Below, one piece after another: positions 26,863 to 34,969 of a stretch of DNA of 64,000 nt. How positions within the stretch are numbered: the stretch's first letter is position 1; each line of letters begins with the position of its first letter. A program made the translations under genes and the position numbers. A model generated the notes under the pieces. It was given only the letters and a program-made list of their open reading frames with translations. It was not told the origin of the DNA and ran no database searches. This DNA is from Paludibacteraceae bacterium (GTDB lineage: Bacteria > Bacteroidota > Bacteroidia > Bacteroidales > Paludibacteraceae): NCBI GenBank assembly GCA_024399955.1, contig JAKSNH010000003.1, forward strand, positions 1 through 64,000, written 5' to 3'.

Positions 26863-26994
26863 TTAACGAGCACTCCAAAGATCCCTTGGATTCGTGCTGA
26901 CTTTTATATTTACATTGCTACTTACGCTCAGCATGATAGCAGTTCCTGCGATTCGTTGATCGCTAATGATAGGTGTTTGATATATCTTCTTCAT
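26863..26994 (-). CDS. 43-aa small protein in the mannan operon
   Basis: A 43-codon frame starts with ATG 7 nt after the stop of the 747-aa gene and ends 25 nt before the next gene. It begins MKKIYQTPIISDQ and ends NPRDLWSAR, with a mildly hydrophobic middle (TAIMLSVSSNVNI). Small proteins starting MKK-x-Y-x-x-P are common in Bacteroidales operons, to my recollection, with no known role. Tight spacing on both sides and the conserved-looking start argue that it is translated. Confidence 0.6.
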   Translation of the reverse strand: MKKIYQTPIISDQRIAGTAIMLSVSSNVNIKVSTNPRDLWSAR

Positions 26995-27001
26995 AGTTGT
27001 A

Positions 27002-29245
27002 TTATTTTACGGTTTGACCCATTAAATTATATTTCTGACCATTGCGCAGGATATACACCTTTCCTTCGCGCACGTATTTAGTATAAGGTGTAGATATAGC
27101 AGTTTTCTCTAAGTCTGTAGGTGTTTGTCTGCCAATGACGCAGCGAGCCTTGACTTGTGCCGGAACAGATGGACTTAACTCAAACCACGCACGGAAAGCA
27201 CGCATCCAATTTTCACCATCGCTGGGAGCAAGGGTATTGTCCTCAACAAGTATATATTGGTTGGTGGTTAGTTGCGGACGACCATAGGTACCTGTCATCG
27301 TGGCTAATTGACTTGCGCCTTCAGGATATGCTGTAGGGGTTGTGGCATCGATGGTGACGTCTTCGAACAAGATAGGCACTGTTTCGCTACCCACATTCTC
27401 AGACGGCATAAATAGGTAGGGTTTTCCTGCCTCGATAGTGGCTACTTCGTCAAATTGGAGATAAAGGGCATCTTCGCCTTTCATATACGATTCCGTCAGT
27501 TGCATGATTTGGCACTCGCCGAAGGATGCTGCTATTTGACTTTCGTCCAAATCAAACGGCAAGCAGAGGGTGTACCAATAGCCGTCAGCGGTAAACTCGC
27601 GATTGAGAGTGACGTCACTAACCGCACCATTGCGGAAAGCAAGAGCAGTTGGGTTGTCTCCGGATCCTTCATCCAAAGCCAAAGGTGCGCTGAAGTCCTT
27701 CACAAGTGCCACGGATTTAAGGGTGAATGATGATCCGTTGGTTCTAAGTGATAGGCGTATACGATTAACTAATGTCTTACGCTCATCCATGGTCAGTTCA
27801 ACGTATGTTGCACCTGCATCAAAACCTACAGAGGTGTTTTGACTCTCTCCCTCGTAATCAACGGTAACATTTCCATCTATACTGGTCGGTTCAGCAAACT
27901 CTACCAGCACTTTAGTATAAGCACTATAGTCGTTTCCTATCCACCATCCGGCTGCACCCCAGTCTTGATTCATGGTAGCGGTTTTGCCTGCTACTATTGT
28001 GCCCCAAGCATTTCCAAAGTCTTCCCAATTCATCTCTTGTAGATAGGCGGCTTTGGCTGCTTCGTATTCGGCTTCGGAACCGACCATCACTTGTTTAATC
28101 GTGATGCTGCCGCCATTGGTGGTGTTTTGCAGCATAATCTTATTAGTGGCTTGCTTTTGAGCATCATTCAGTTCAAAACCCACAAATGGAGTACCTGTGC
28201 TTATCACTTTCTCTGTAGTGGAGTTGTCACCATATTGCAAGGACATCTTGATACTGCCATTCACTTCTACGAGCAACCACATATAACCGTATGCGCTGAG
28301 ATCCTGACCGAGCCACGTGTCACAACCTTTCCACGACTTATCGTCACTCCACGTAATCGTGTTGCCATCTACATCCAGACCGTCGTTGTAGGCCTTGAAA
28401 TAGCCAAGGTTAGTAACGCCTTCGCGGTTGGTAGGAAACTCAACCTCTGCCTTCATCAGGTAGGCCGAAGCGAAAGTGTAGGTGCTACCTGCTTCTCCGC
28501 CTTGAACGTAGATTTGGCTGATATTGCTCTTGAGTGTCTCATCCAAAGCCACCTCAACAGTGGTAGTGCCATTATAAAAGTCTTTTTGGCTTTTAGTTTC
28601 GCTGCCATTATACGTAACGGTCAAGTTACCACCTGCAGCAGTAGCCGAAGCAAAGTTCACTACCACGCTCTTATAGTCGCTCTTGTCGCCAACCGACCAC
28701 CAGGAACCAGTTCCGTAGTTTTCGGTCATTGTCAGCACCATATTCTCGAAAGTAGCACCATACCATGCGCTGAAATATTGGAAGTCAAGGGCGGTACGGA
28801 AGTCATCCCATGCAGCATTGAGCTGTGCCGCTGTTCCTGCATACACGCCCTGGATAGTCATCCCTGCAGCAACGGCGTCACGATTCTTGAGTTCAATCTT
28901 ATTGACATTTGTCTTGCGTGTTGGGTCCAGTGCAATAGCGATGAGTTGATCGCTACCGGCATTAATCTCTACATAACTATCAGCACCCTCGCTATAGTTG
29001 ACACTTACGGCAAAGGCACCGCTACACTCGCTGATTTCCAGCCAAATGTAGTCATAGGCGCTCATGTCGCGTCCAAGCCAAATCTGCGCACCACTCCAAG
29101 CCTTATCAGCATCGGTGGTAACCACATTGTCCTTTACTTTGAGTCCATCGCCCCAAGCATAAAAGGGATTTAATGTTAATTCGGAACTTGCAAGGACTGA
29201 TAGCGTCATCAGTAACCCTGCGAAAAAGAAGGTAATTTTTTTCAT
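27002..29245 (-). CDS. Secreted four-module protein with C-terminal tail, first gene of the mannan operon
   Basis: It has a signal peptide (1-20) from ATG 29245; the total is 747 aa. Four modules alternate. A-type modules (about 21-137 and 278-392) carry KAWSGAQIWLGRDMSAYDYIW or KSWKGCDTWLGQDLSAYGYMW-like starts. B-type modules (about 155-267 and 405-517) carry GSWWSVGDKSDYKSVVV or AGWWIGNDYSAYTKVLV-like starts. All look like galactose-binding-type beta sandwiches. A Bacteroidales domain (about 540-715, with YWYTLCLPFDLDES and AGKPYLFMPSE) and a tail GKVYILRNGQKYNLMGQTVK follow. As first gene of the locus it is a strong candidate for a large mannan-binding surface protein. Confidence 0.75.
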   Translation of the reverse strand: MKKITFFFAGLLMTLSVLASSELTLNPFYAWGDGLKVKDNVVTTDADKAWSGAQIWLGRDMSAYDYIWLEISECSGAFAVSVNYSEGADSYVEINAGSDQLIAIALDPTRKTNVNKIELKNRDAVAAGMTIQGVYAGTAAQLNAAWDDFRTALDFQYFSAWYGATFENMVLTMTENYGTGSWWSVGDKSDYKSVVVNFASATAAGGNLTVTYNGSETKSQKDFYNGTTTVEVALDETLKSNISQIYVQGGEAGSTYTFASAYLMKAEVEFPTNREGVTNLGYFKAYNDGLDVDGNTITWSDDKSWKGCDTWLGQDLSAYGYMWLLVEVNGSIKMSLQYGDNSTTEKVISTGTPFVGFELNDAQKQATNKIMLQNTTNGGSITIKQVMVGSEAEYEAAKAAYLQEMNWEDFGNAWGTIVAGKTATMNQDWGAAGWWIGNDYSAYTKVLVEFAEPTSIDGNVTVDYEGESQNTSVGFDAGATYVELTMDERKTLVNRIRLSLRTNGSSFTLKSVALVKDFSAPLALDEGSGDNPTALAFRNGAVSDVTLNREFTADGYWYTLCLPFDLDESQIAASFGECQIMQLTESYMKGEDALYLQFDEVATIEAGKPYLFMPSENVGSETVPILFEDVTIDATTPTAYPEGASQLATMTGTYGRPQLTTNQYILVEDNTLAPSDGENWMRAFRAWFELSPSVPAQVKARCVIGRQTPTDLEKTAISTPYTKYVREGKVYILRNGQKYNLMGQTVK

Positions 29246-29283
29246 GATATACACAATTATGGGTTAATTTTTAAAATTACACC

Positions 29284-29316
29284 GCAAAATTACAGCATTT
29301 TTTTGAGTCCACCAAA
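29284..29316 (-). promoter_or_regulatory. Promoter of the mannan utilisation operon
   Basis: The minus strand shows TTTG (29316-29313), 20 nt, then TAATTTTGC (29292-29284), 38 nt before the first gene. It lies in the 109-bp gap below the AraC gene. No internal promoter of this form was noticed in the 16 kb downstream. Confidence 0.75.
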
Positions 29317-29354
29317 AAAACACTACTTTGGTATGAATGTCTGTTAAAATAGTA

Positions 29355-30263
29355 TCAAATTATTGTCTTTGTTTTGCGATATGTTTGGCGAAAAGCATTC
29401 GGCGTCATTTGCTTAAGACGCATAAACTGACGGTTGAAGTTGCTGATGTTATTAAATCCACAAGCATAAGCCACTTCACTTATGGTATGGGTTGTATCTA
29501 CCAGCATGCGCGTGGCATGACCCAAACGAACACTAATCAGATAATCCGATAACCGAACGCCTGTGCGCATACGAAAGAAACGAGAAAAACCAACTTCGGT
29601 CATATTGACCAGTTGAGCCAAGTCGCTCAGACGAATTTCTTCTTTATAATGCTGCTGCACATACTCATCCACTTTGCGTACACGACGGGAATCAAATTTA
29701 TCTACTACTCGCGCAAATGATTTGCTGGAAAGTGTACGCGCATGCGCGTCTTTAGATAAGGTGTGAAGAATACGAATAAAGGACAATATCTGTTCAATGC
29801 TATCTTTTTGCTCTACTAATTCGTTGAGTTGCGGTGCAATTTGTTCGGTCATCTCTTTGGAAAAAAGCAAACCATGCTTAGCTTGTTCAAACATCGCTCC
29901 TATCGGCATCATTTGGTTCTTTTGCAGCATCGTGTCCGGAATAAAATCAGGTGCAAACTGCAATGTAATCTCCATCATCATAGGATGAACCGAGCCCCCC
30001 TCCCAGGTGTGCTCCAAATCGCTCTTGGTAATCAATACCAATTCCCAATCGTCTATTGTTTCTACACTATCCCCCACGATACGAGTCACGCCCTTGCCAT
30101 CATGAATCAAATTCAGTTCATACATGTCATGGGTATGAATGGGGTAATCACATTCCTGTTTATACCGTTTTACGATATATAAACAGTCTTTATCTGACAA
30201 TGGAGTAATCTCACGAATGATGTTCTTGTGGGATAAATTCTGAAGAGGTGATAAGTGTTCCAT
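29355..30263 (-). CDS. AraC-family transcriptional regulator
   Basis: The protein has 302 aa. The N-terminal half looks like a cupin sensor (YPIHTHDMYELNLIHDGKG near 36-54). The C-terminal double helix-turn-helix spans about 195-300 (LSDLAQLVNMTEVGFSRFFRMRTG; ISEVAYACGFNNISNFNRQFMRLKQMTPNAFR). It lies directly upstream of the mannan operon in the same direction with its own promoter. It is the probable regulator of that operon, responding to a soluble sugar such as mannobiose, which is inference. Many Bacteroides loci use hybrid two-component or SusR-type sensors instead. Confidence 0.9.
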   Translation of the reverse strand: MEHLSPLQNLSHKNIIREITPLSDKDCLYIVKRYKQECDYPIHTHDMYELNLIHDGKGVTRIVGDSVETIDDWELVLITKSDLEHTWEGGSVHPMMMEITLQFAPDFIPDTMLQKNQMMPIGAMFEQAKHGLLFSKEMTEQIAPQLNELVEQKDSIEQILSFIRILHTLSKDAHARTLSSKSFARVVDKFDSRRVRKVDEYVQQHYKEEIRLSDLAQLVNMTEVGFSRFFRMRTGVRLSDYLISVRLGHATRMLVDTTHTISEVAYACGFNNISNFNRQFMRLKQMTPNAFRQTYRKTKTII

Positions 30264-30286
30264 GCTAAGATAGTATTAAAATCGCA

Positions 30287-30319
30287 GCGAAATTACTACT
30301 TTTTTAGCATATTTGCAAA
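30287..30319 (-). promoter_or_regulatory. Promoter of the AraC-family gene
   Basis: The minus strand shows TTTG (30319-30316), 20 nt, then TAATTTCGC (30295-30287), one change from the usual -7 box. It is 24 nt from the ATG. Confidence 0.6.
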
Positions 30320-30395
30320 TTTATTTCATCAATTATACTTGCAGTATTGATTTTTATCAAAATAATATCATTTTTTTTGCAACCAATACACAAAA

Positions 30396-30419
30396 AAAAG
30401 TGACCCGCAGGCCACTTTT
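30396..30419 (-). terminator. Terminator-like hairpin, third copy of the GTGACC type
   Basis: AAAAGTGACC, CGCA loop, GGCCACTTTT, preceded by A's on the plus strand. It acts as a terminator for minus-strand transcripts. It differs from the copies at 13012-13035 and 31086-31109 in one loop base. Confidence 0.6.
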
Positions 30420-30470
30420 AATTTATACAGGACTCTCTGAGTCCCCCGATGAGATGGAACATCGAAGAGG

Positions 30471-30514
30471 CATGGTGTTTCCGCTTGACGGAAAAACCGT
30501 ATCTAGGGAAAAGG
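30471..30514. repeat. 44-bp repeat, copy 1
   Basis: It matches 30971-31014 with one mismatch, exactly 500 bp apart. It contains a hairpin TTTCCG...CGGAAA and the sequence CCGTATCTAGGGAAAAGG that is also at 12917-12940. Confidence 0.95.
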
Positions 30515-30530
30515 ATGCGGCAAGCAATTT

Positions 30531-30644
30531 TTACGAACCTGCTGTCTCGACAACATTCAACTCTACACTCTTCACCTGCCACAATCCTAACCAAATTCCT
30601 ATCTTACACCAAGCAGATACACCTGCATATCGTCCAAATTTCAT
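30531..30644 (-). pseudogene. Truncated 5' copy of the CPBP protease gene
   Basis: The first 20 codons (MKFGRYAGVSAW through GIWLG) are identical to the CPBP gene at 12889. The frame then runs 17 unrelated codons (LWQVKSVELNVVETAGS) to a stop. The 9 bp upstream of the ATG are also copied. It may be a dead fragment left by duplication, or a repeat-borne 37-codon ORF that supplied the start of the CPBP gene; the sequence cannot decide which. Confidence 0.6.
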
Positions 30645-30653
30645 AATAATTAG
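30586..30653. repeat. 68-bp repeat, copy 2
   Basis: It is identical to 12831-12898 at every base, in the same orientation. Flanking sequence differs on both sides. Confidence 0.97.
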
Positions 30654-30681
30654 TCTTTTTTATCAAAAAAATCGTTTTTTA

Positions 30682-30714
30682 TTTGCATATTTCAAAAAAT
30701 AGCAGTACCTTTGC
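30682..30714 (+). promoter_or_regulatory. Promoter of the tRNA-Pro transcript
   Basis: TTTG (30682-30685), 20 nt, TACCTTTGC (30706-30714). The transcript would start near 30721 and run through a 140-nt leader into tRNA-Pro and its terminator. Confidence 0.7.
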
Positions 30715-30720
30715 ACTCGC

Positions 30721-30860
30721 TTTTGAGCAAGAATGCTTCATTCCCCTTTTTTTGGGGGTCCCCAGAAGCTCGTGAGAGGTTATGGGGAGAGGAGGAGCAC
30801 AACTCGCCTGTTGATTAAACGTAGTGGCAATCAACCTTTGCGATGTTGTTGCGACGACGA
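30721..30860 (+). ncRNA. Structured leader upstream of tRNA-Pro, possible small RNA
   Basis: The 140 nt between a good promoter and the tRNA fold readily. There is a CCCC...GGGGG hairpin near 30742-30757 and TCCCC...GGGGA across 30758-30789. GTTGATT...AATCAAC has a 7-bp stem near 30810-30835. No known RNA family is recognised. A basic reading frame crosses it but continues through the tRNA, so it is not credible as protein. It may simply be a processed tRNA precursor leader. Confidence 0.35.
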
Positions 30861-30934
30861 CGGGATGTGGCGCAGTCCGGTAGCGCAACGGTCTGGGGGA
30901 CCGGAGGTCGCAAGTTCAAATCTTGTCATCCCGA
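30861..30934 (+). tRNA. tRNA-Pro (anticodon GGG)
   Basis: A full cloverleaf: acceptor CGGGATG/CATCCCG, D-stem GCGC/GCGC and T-arm GCAAG-TTCAAAT-CTTGT. The anticodon loop CTGGGGG gives anticodon GGG, decoding CCC/CCU. The discriminator base is A and CCA is not encoded. It is followed at once by an intrinsic terminator. It faces proS, the gene for its own synthetase, which reads towards it from the right. Confidence 0.93.
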
Positions 30935-30937
30935 CAA

Positions 30938-30962
30938 AAAGAGAGGTCACTCTCTTTTTTTT
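30938..30962 (+). terminator. Terminator after tRNA-Pro
   Basis: Stem AAAGAGAG / CTCTCTTT with a GTCA loop and a run of eight T's, starting 4 nt after the tRNA. Confidence 0.9.
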
Positions 30963-30970
30963 GTACTGCA

Positions 30971-31014
30971 CATGGTGTTTCCGCTTAACGGAAAAACCGT
31001 ATCTAGGGAAAAGG
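30971..31014. repeat. 44-bp repeat, copy 2
   Basis: It matches 30471-30514 with one mismatch. Its right part overlaps the start of the 127-bp block at 30991. Confidence 0.95.
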
Positions 31015-31030
31015 CTTTTCCTTTGCCACT

Positions 31031-31063
31031 GCAAAGGTACAAAGAATTTTGCATATTTGCAAT
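31031..31063 (-). promoter_or_regulatory. Promoter within repeat block copy 2, antisense to tRNA-Pro
   Basis: The minus strand shows TTG (31062-31060), 20 nt, then TACCTTTGC (31039-31031). No intact gene follows; transcription would cross the tRNA gene on the opposite strand. Confidence 0.5.
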
Positions 31064-31085
31064 TTTTTCTATGAAAAAGCACAAA

Positions 31086-31109
31086 AAAAGTGACCCGAAG
31101 GCCACTTTT
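31086..31109 (-). terminator. Terminator of the nfeD-proS operon
   Basis: The same hairpin as at 13012-13035 (AAAAGTGGCC, TTCG, GGTCACTTTT on the minus strand, then T's), 20 bp after proS. Confidence 0.85.
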
Positions 31110-31128
31110 CTCGCTAAGCGTGAAACGT

Positions 31129-32619
31129 TTAGTATGCGATGGCGAAGACTACGCGCTTGGCGGAAGGTTTGCCGGTAACCATACACTTGCCGGGTTCCTC
31201 TTTATAGCCGGGCAGGGCCTCCAAAGGAATACAACGGATAGTGGCTTTCGTTTCGTTCTTGATTTTCTCTTCCGTCTCAGGCGTACCATCCCAGTGGCAA
31301 AGCAGGAATCCACCTTTTTGAATCTCGGTCTTGAACTGCTCATAACTATCGCATTCACGGATATTAGCCGTGCGGTAATCCATAGCCTTATTATAGCAGT
31401 TAGTCTGAATCTCTTCCAGCAGGTTCTTGATGACCTCTTCGATATGGTCGATGGAGACAGTCTCTTTGGTTAATGTATCGCGGCGAGCCACTTCGATAGT
31501 GCCATTTTCGAGGTCTCTGCCACCCATAGCTAAGCGAACAGGAACGCCCTTTAATTCGTAGTCGGCGAACTTATATCCGGGAGTCATATTGTCCGCCGTA
31601 TCTACCTTGACGCGGATACCCATTTTCTTGAGGTTATCAGCAATGGGGTTGATTTTCTCCAGTAGTTTATTCAGGTCCTCTTCTTTCTTGAAGATAGGCA
31701 CAATAACCACTTGGATAGGAGCCAAACGTGGCGGCAAAACAAGTCCGTTATCGTCGCTATGGGTCATGATGAGTGCACCCATCAGTCGCGTAGAAACACC
31801 CCAGGACGTAGCCCATACATATTCGTACTTATTCTCCTTGCTGAGGAACTGCACTTCAAAACTCTTGGCGAAGTTCTGACCGAGGAAGTGACTGGTGCCT
31901 GCTTGTAGTGCCTTACCATCCTGCATCATAGCCTCGATGCAGTAGGTATTGAGGGCTCCTGCAAAACGCTCATTAGGCGACTTTACACCCTTGATAACAG
32001 GAATAGCCATCACGTTTTCGGCAAAGTCGGCATATACATCCAGCATCTTACGTGCATAATCCTCCGCTTCCTCCTTGGTAGCATGAGCCGTATGACCTTC
32101 TTGCCACAAGAACTCAGCGGTACGCAGGAACAGACGTGTACGCATCTCCCAACGCATCACGTTGCACCATTGGTTACAAAGGATAGGCAGGTCGCGATAG
32201 GACGAAATCCAGTTCTTATACGTATTCCAAATAATCGTCTCGGATGTGGGACGAATCACGAGTTCCTCTTCCAGTTTAGCATTTGGATCCACTACGACTC
32301 CCTTGCCGTTAGGGTCATTCATCAGGCGGTGGTGAGTAACCACAGCGCACTCCTTAGCAAAGCCTTCTACATGCTCTGCTTCACGACTCAAAAAGGACTT
32401 AGGAATCAACAAGGGGAAGTAAGCATTCTTAACACCCTGTTCCTTAAAACGACGATCCAACTCACTTTGGATGGTTTCCCAAATAGCATAGCCGTAGGGT
32501 TTGATGACCATACATCCACGTACTGCACTCTGTTCAGCCAAATCAGCCTTCACTACTAACTCGTTATACCACTTGGAGTAATCTTCTGCTCGAGAAGTTA
32601 ATTTTTGAAAATTAGCCAT
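31129..32619 (-). CDS. proS: Prolyl-tRNA synthetase, archaeal/eukaryotic type
   Basis: It charges tRNA-Pro. The 496-aa protein is the short form without the bacterial editing insertion. Class II motif 2 is [29 protein letters not shown], quoted in part: [18 protein letters not shown]. The anticodon-binding domain and the C-terminal extension ending AIAY with a terminal Tyr are typical of ProS type 3. The extension's usual zinc cysteines are partly present ([17 protein letters not shown]). It is last in the operon from nfeD and lies convergent with a tRNA-Pro gene 195 bp away. Confidence 0.96.
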   Translation of the reverse strand: MANFQKLTSRAEDYSKWYNELVVKADLAEQSAVRGCMVIKPYGYAIWETIQSELDRRFKEQGVKNAYFPLLIPKSFLSREAEHVEGFAKECAVVTHHRLMNDPNGKGVVVDPNAKLEEELVIRPTSETIIWNTYKNWISSYRDLPILCNQWCNVMRWEMRTRLFLRTAEFLWQEGHTAHATKEEAEDYARKMLDVYADFAENVMAIPVIKGVKSPNERFAGALNTYCIEAMMQDGKALQAGTSHFLGQNFAKSFEVQFLSKENKYEYVWATSWGVSTRLMGALIMTHSDDNGLVLPPRLAPIQVVIVPIFKKEEDLNKLLEKINPIADNLKKMGIRVKVDTADNMTPGYKFADYELKGVPVRLAMGGRDLENGTIEVARRDTLTKETVSIDHIEEVIKNLLEEIQTNCYNKAMDYRTANIRECDSYEQFKTEIQKGGFLLCHWDGTPETEEKIKNETKATIRCIPLEALPGYKEEPGKCMVTGKPSAKRVVFAIAY

Positions 32620-32654
32620 TGTATATTTTATCTTTTATCTATTATCTTTCACTT

Positions 32655-33260
32655 TCATTCCGCTTTTGCCTCACTCTGTTCCGCAGCAATTGCCTTGTCA
32701 TAGCACGCGCGGCAGAGAGGTTCATACGAATCGGTTTCGCCTAATAGCACGCGTTTATCGCTGGCAACCAGACGATGGCTGCAATACGCTAAATCGCCGC
32801 AGCGCACACAGATAGCATGCGTCTTATACACATCTTCGGCTATCGCCATGAGAGCCGGCATAGGACCAAAAGGCAGACCTTTATAATCCAAATCCAATCC
32901 AGCGCATATCACGCGAATGCCTCGGCGAGCCAGTTGCTGACATACATCCACGATGCCCATATCAAAGAACTGCGCTTCATCAATACCCACTACGTCGATA
33001 TTATCCGCTAACAGCAGGATATTTTGGCTGCTATCCACCGAAGTAGATTGAATCACATTGTGGTCATGGCTCACCACATCTTCCTCCGAATAACGGACAT
33101 CAATGGCAGGCTTAAAAATCTCTACGTTTTGCTTGGCAAACTTGGCACGTTTCATACGACGAATCAACTCTTCGGTCTTGCCCGAAAACATTGATCCACA
33201 TACCACTTCTATACTACCGTGTCTTCTTACCGGTCCTCGTGTTTCTCTTTCGTTGAACAT
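32655..33260 (-). CDS. tdk: Thymidine kinase
   Basis: It phosphorylates thymidine in the salvage pathway (type II, TK1-like). The 201-aa protein has the P-loop [11 protein letters not shown] (22-32), Walker-B-like GIDEAQFF, the lasso-domain zinc cysteines ([14 protein letters not shown] and PLCRACYD), and [13 protein letters not shown]. It starts within the last codons of recJ (34-bp overlap), so it is probably coupled. Confidence 0.95.
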   Translation of the reverse strand: MFNERETRGPVRRHGSIEVVCGSMFSGKTEELIRRMKRAKFAKQNVEIFKPAIDVRYSEEDVVSHDHNVIQSTSVDSSQNILLLADNIDVVGIDEAQFFDMGIVDVCQQLARRGIRVICAGLDLDYKGLPFGPMPALMAIAEDVYKTHAICVRCGDLAYCSHRLVASDKRVLLGETDSYEPLCRACYDKAIAAEQSEAKAE

Positions 33261-34969
33261 AATTGAATGTCTTGTACCATCATTTCGATGGAGGTTATAT
33301 TATTAAATGTATTTTCTGATAATTCGTAACAAATATCTACCGGGTTACCATTCTGGATATAGGCAGCCAAGTCTCCCCTTCCGAAGGCTATTCCGGCAAT
33401 GGCTGCGGTGCGGTCGGTGACATCCAATTTCAGATGCTCCCCTGTTTTACCAACAGCTTTGGTGTAACGGTTATTGATTAGGTTTCTGGTCACAAAGATA
33501 GGCCGAGGGTTATCCGGTCCAAATGGTTCTAAATGACGCAGTATATTAAAGAACTTTTTATCTATATCCGCCAGTTGAATCTCTTGCTCCACATGGATAG
33601 TGGGCGTTTGTTGGTCAGGGCGTATATGTTCGCGCACGTACGCCTCGAAGCGTTGTTTGAAGGCAGGCAAATCGGACAGATGCATACTTAGTCCGGCAGC
33701 GAACTGATGCCCACCAAAGTTAGTAAGCAGGTCTCGGCATGAGTCAATGGCTGAGTATAAATCAAATCCACCTACGGAGCGAGCCGAGCCGGTGATGATA
33801 TCTCCTTCGCCGGACGTCAAAACGATGGTAGGCCGGTAGTAGGTTTCGGTCAATCGGGATGCCGATATACCAATCACGCCCTTATGCCATCCTTCGCCAT
33901 AGACGACGGTAGTGTATTTATGCTCATTATCCGGGTCTTGGCTAAGTTGCTCTAATGCTTGCCGCGTCGTATCTTCATCGTAACTGCGACGCTCTATATT
34001 AAACGAGTTAATATCTTCCGCCTGCTGCCGTGCAAAATCCTCATCCTCTGTGATGAGCAGTTTAACGGCCTCCGCTCCGCTGCGCATACGGCCACTGGCA
34101 TTGATGCGCGGACCAATCTTGAAAATCAGGTCGCTAATGGTAATTTTGCCCTTCTCTATTCCTGCCACATCCATAATAGCCTGTATGCCAATAGATGGGG
34201 CACTGTTCATTTGTTTGAGACCAAAGTAGGCCAAAACCCTATTCTCCCCTGTCATCGAAACGATATCCGAGGCGATGGACATGGATAATAGAGGCAATAG
34301 ATGCGCTAATTTTTGTTCGGTTATGCCATGTGTAATCGCATAGCCTTGCGCCAATTTGAATCCCACACCGCAGCCACTCAAGTCCTTGAAGGGATATTCG
34401 CAGTCCTTGCGTTTCATATTCAGAACTGCCACACATTGCGGCAATTGGTCTCCGGGAGTATGGTGGTCACAAACAATCAGGTCAATGCCTTTTTGCGCAG
34501 CATATTCGGCCTTATCCACCGCCTTGATGCCGCAGTCTAATGCCACGATTAACGTGCATCCGTTTTGTTGTGCCACATCGATGCCCTTGAATGAGATACC
34601 ATAGCCTTCGGTATAACGATCCGGGATATAGAACTCCACTTCGGGCGTGAGCATCTTGAGGAACGAATACATGAGTGCGACCGCCGTAGTTCCATCCACA
34701 TCGTAATCACCATACACCATGATTCGTTCACGTTTACGAATAGCCTTCTCTAATCGGTTGATGGCCTTATCCATATCCTTCATCAGCATTGGATTATGCA
34801 GGTCCCCCAATGATGGACGGATGTACTGCCGCGCCTGGTCCGCAGTCATTATGCCGCGATGCACCAGCATACAGGTAGCCGCCTTAGAGATAGACAGTTC
34901 CTGCGCCAGCGTACGGGTAGCCATCTGCTGGTCCTTTGTAGGTTGCCATATTTGCCAATTATAAGTCAT
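33227..34969 (-). CDS. recJ: Single-stranded-DNA-specific exonuclease RecJ
   Basis: This is a 5'-to-3' ssDNA exonuclease of the DHH phosphoesterase family, used in recombination and mismatch repair. It has 580 aa. Motifs are [33 protein letters not shown] and GVGFKLAQ, with the DHHA1 domain [16 protein letters not shown] and [11 protein letters not shown]. The C-terminal OB domain is present. Its ATG overlaps the nitrilase stop by 4 bp. Confidence 0.96.
   Translation of the reverse strand: MTYNWQIWQPTKDQQMATRTLAQELSISKAATCMLVHRGIMTADQARQYIRPSLGDLHNPMLMKDMDKAINRLEKAIRKRERIMVYGDYDVDGTTAVALMYSFLKMLTPEVEFYIPDRYTEGYGISFKGIDVAQQNGCTLIVALDCGIKAVDKAEYAAQKGIDLIVCDHHTPGDQLPQCVAVLNMKRKDCEYPFKDLSGCGVGFKLAQGYAITHGITEQKLAHLLPLLSMSIASDIVSMTGENRVLAYFGLKQMNSAPSIGIQAIMDVAGIEKGKITISDLIFKIGPRINASGRMRSGAEAVKLLITEDEDFARQQAEDINSFNIERRSYDEDTTRQALEQLSQDPDNEHKYTTVVYGEGWHKGVIGISASRLTETYYRPTIVLTSGEGDIITGSARSVGGFDLYSAIDSCRDLLTNFGGHQFAAGLSMHLSDLPAFKQRFEAYVREHIRPDQQTPTIHVEQEIQLADIDKKFFNILRHLEPFGPDNPRPIFVTRNLINNRYTKAVGKTGEHLKLDVTDRTAAIAGIAFGRGDLAAYIQNGNPVDICYELSENTFNNITSIEMMVQDIQLCSTKEKHEDR

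Larger units (their letters stand above)
30320..30860. other. Repeat-rich intergenic region before tRNA-Pro
   Basis: No intact long gene is seen. In order it holds a terminator-like hairpin (30396-30419), a small palindrome (GGACT...AGTCC near 30430-30444), a 44-bp repeat (30471-30514), a fragment of the CPBP gene (30531-30653), a plus-strand promoter (30682-30714) and a structured leader (30721-30860). It appears to be built from duplicated pieces of the 12.8-13.0 kb region. Confidence 0.75.
30991..31117. repeat. 127-bp promoter/terminator block, copy 2
   Basis: It matches 12917-13043 with 2 mismatches. It ends 12 bp from the proS stop. The terminator part ends proS transcription, and its promoter then points leftwards, antisense to tRNA-Pro. 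Confidence 0.97.

Noticed and set aside
28091..29173. A 360-codon plus-strand frame opposite the 747-aa protein
   Set aside because: The minus-strand frame has a signal peptide, repeated modules and a promoter; the plus-strand frame is a shadow with unusual composition and no promoter.
30733..31074. A 113-codon plus-strand frame across the tRNA-Pro region
   Set aside because: It runs through the tRNA gene, its terminator and the repeat block; a protein cannot be supported there.
30396..31117. Insertion sequence remnant
   Set aside because: No transposase fragment or terminal inverted repeats typical of an IS were found; only short duplicated blocks.
32083..32559. A 158-codon frame opposite proS
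   Set aside because: It lies within the class II synthetase motifs on the other strand; no independent signal.
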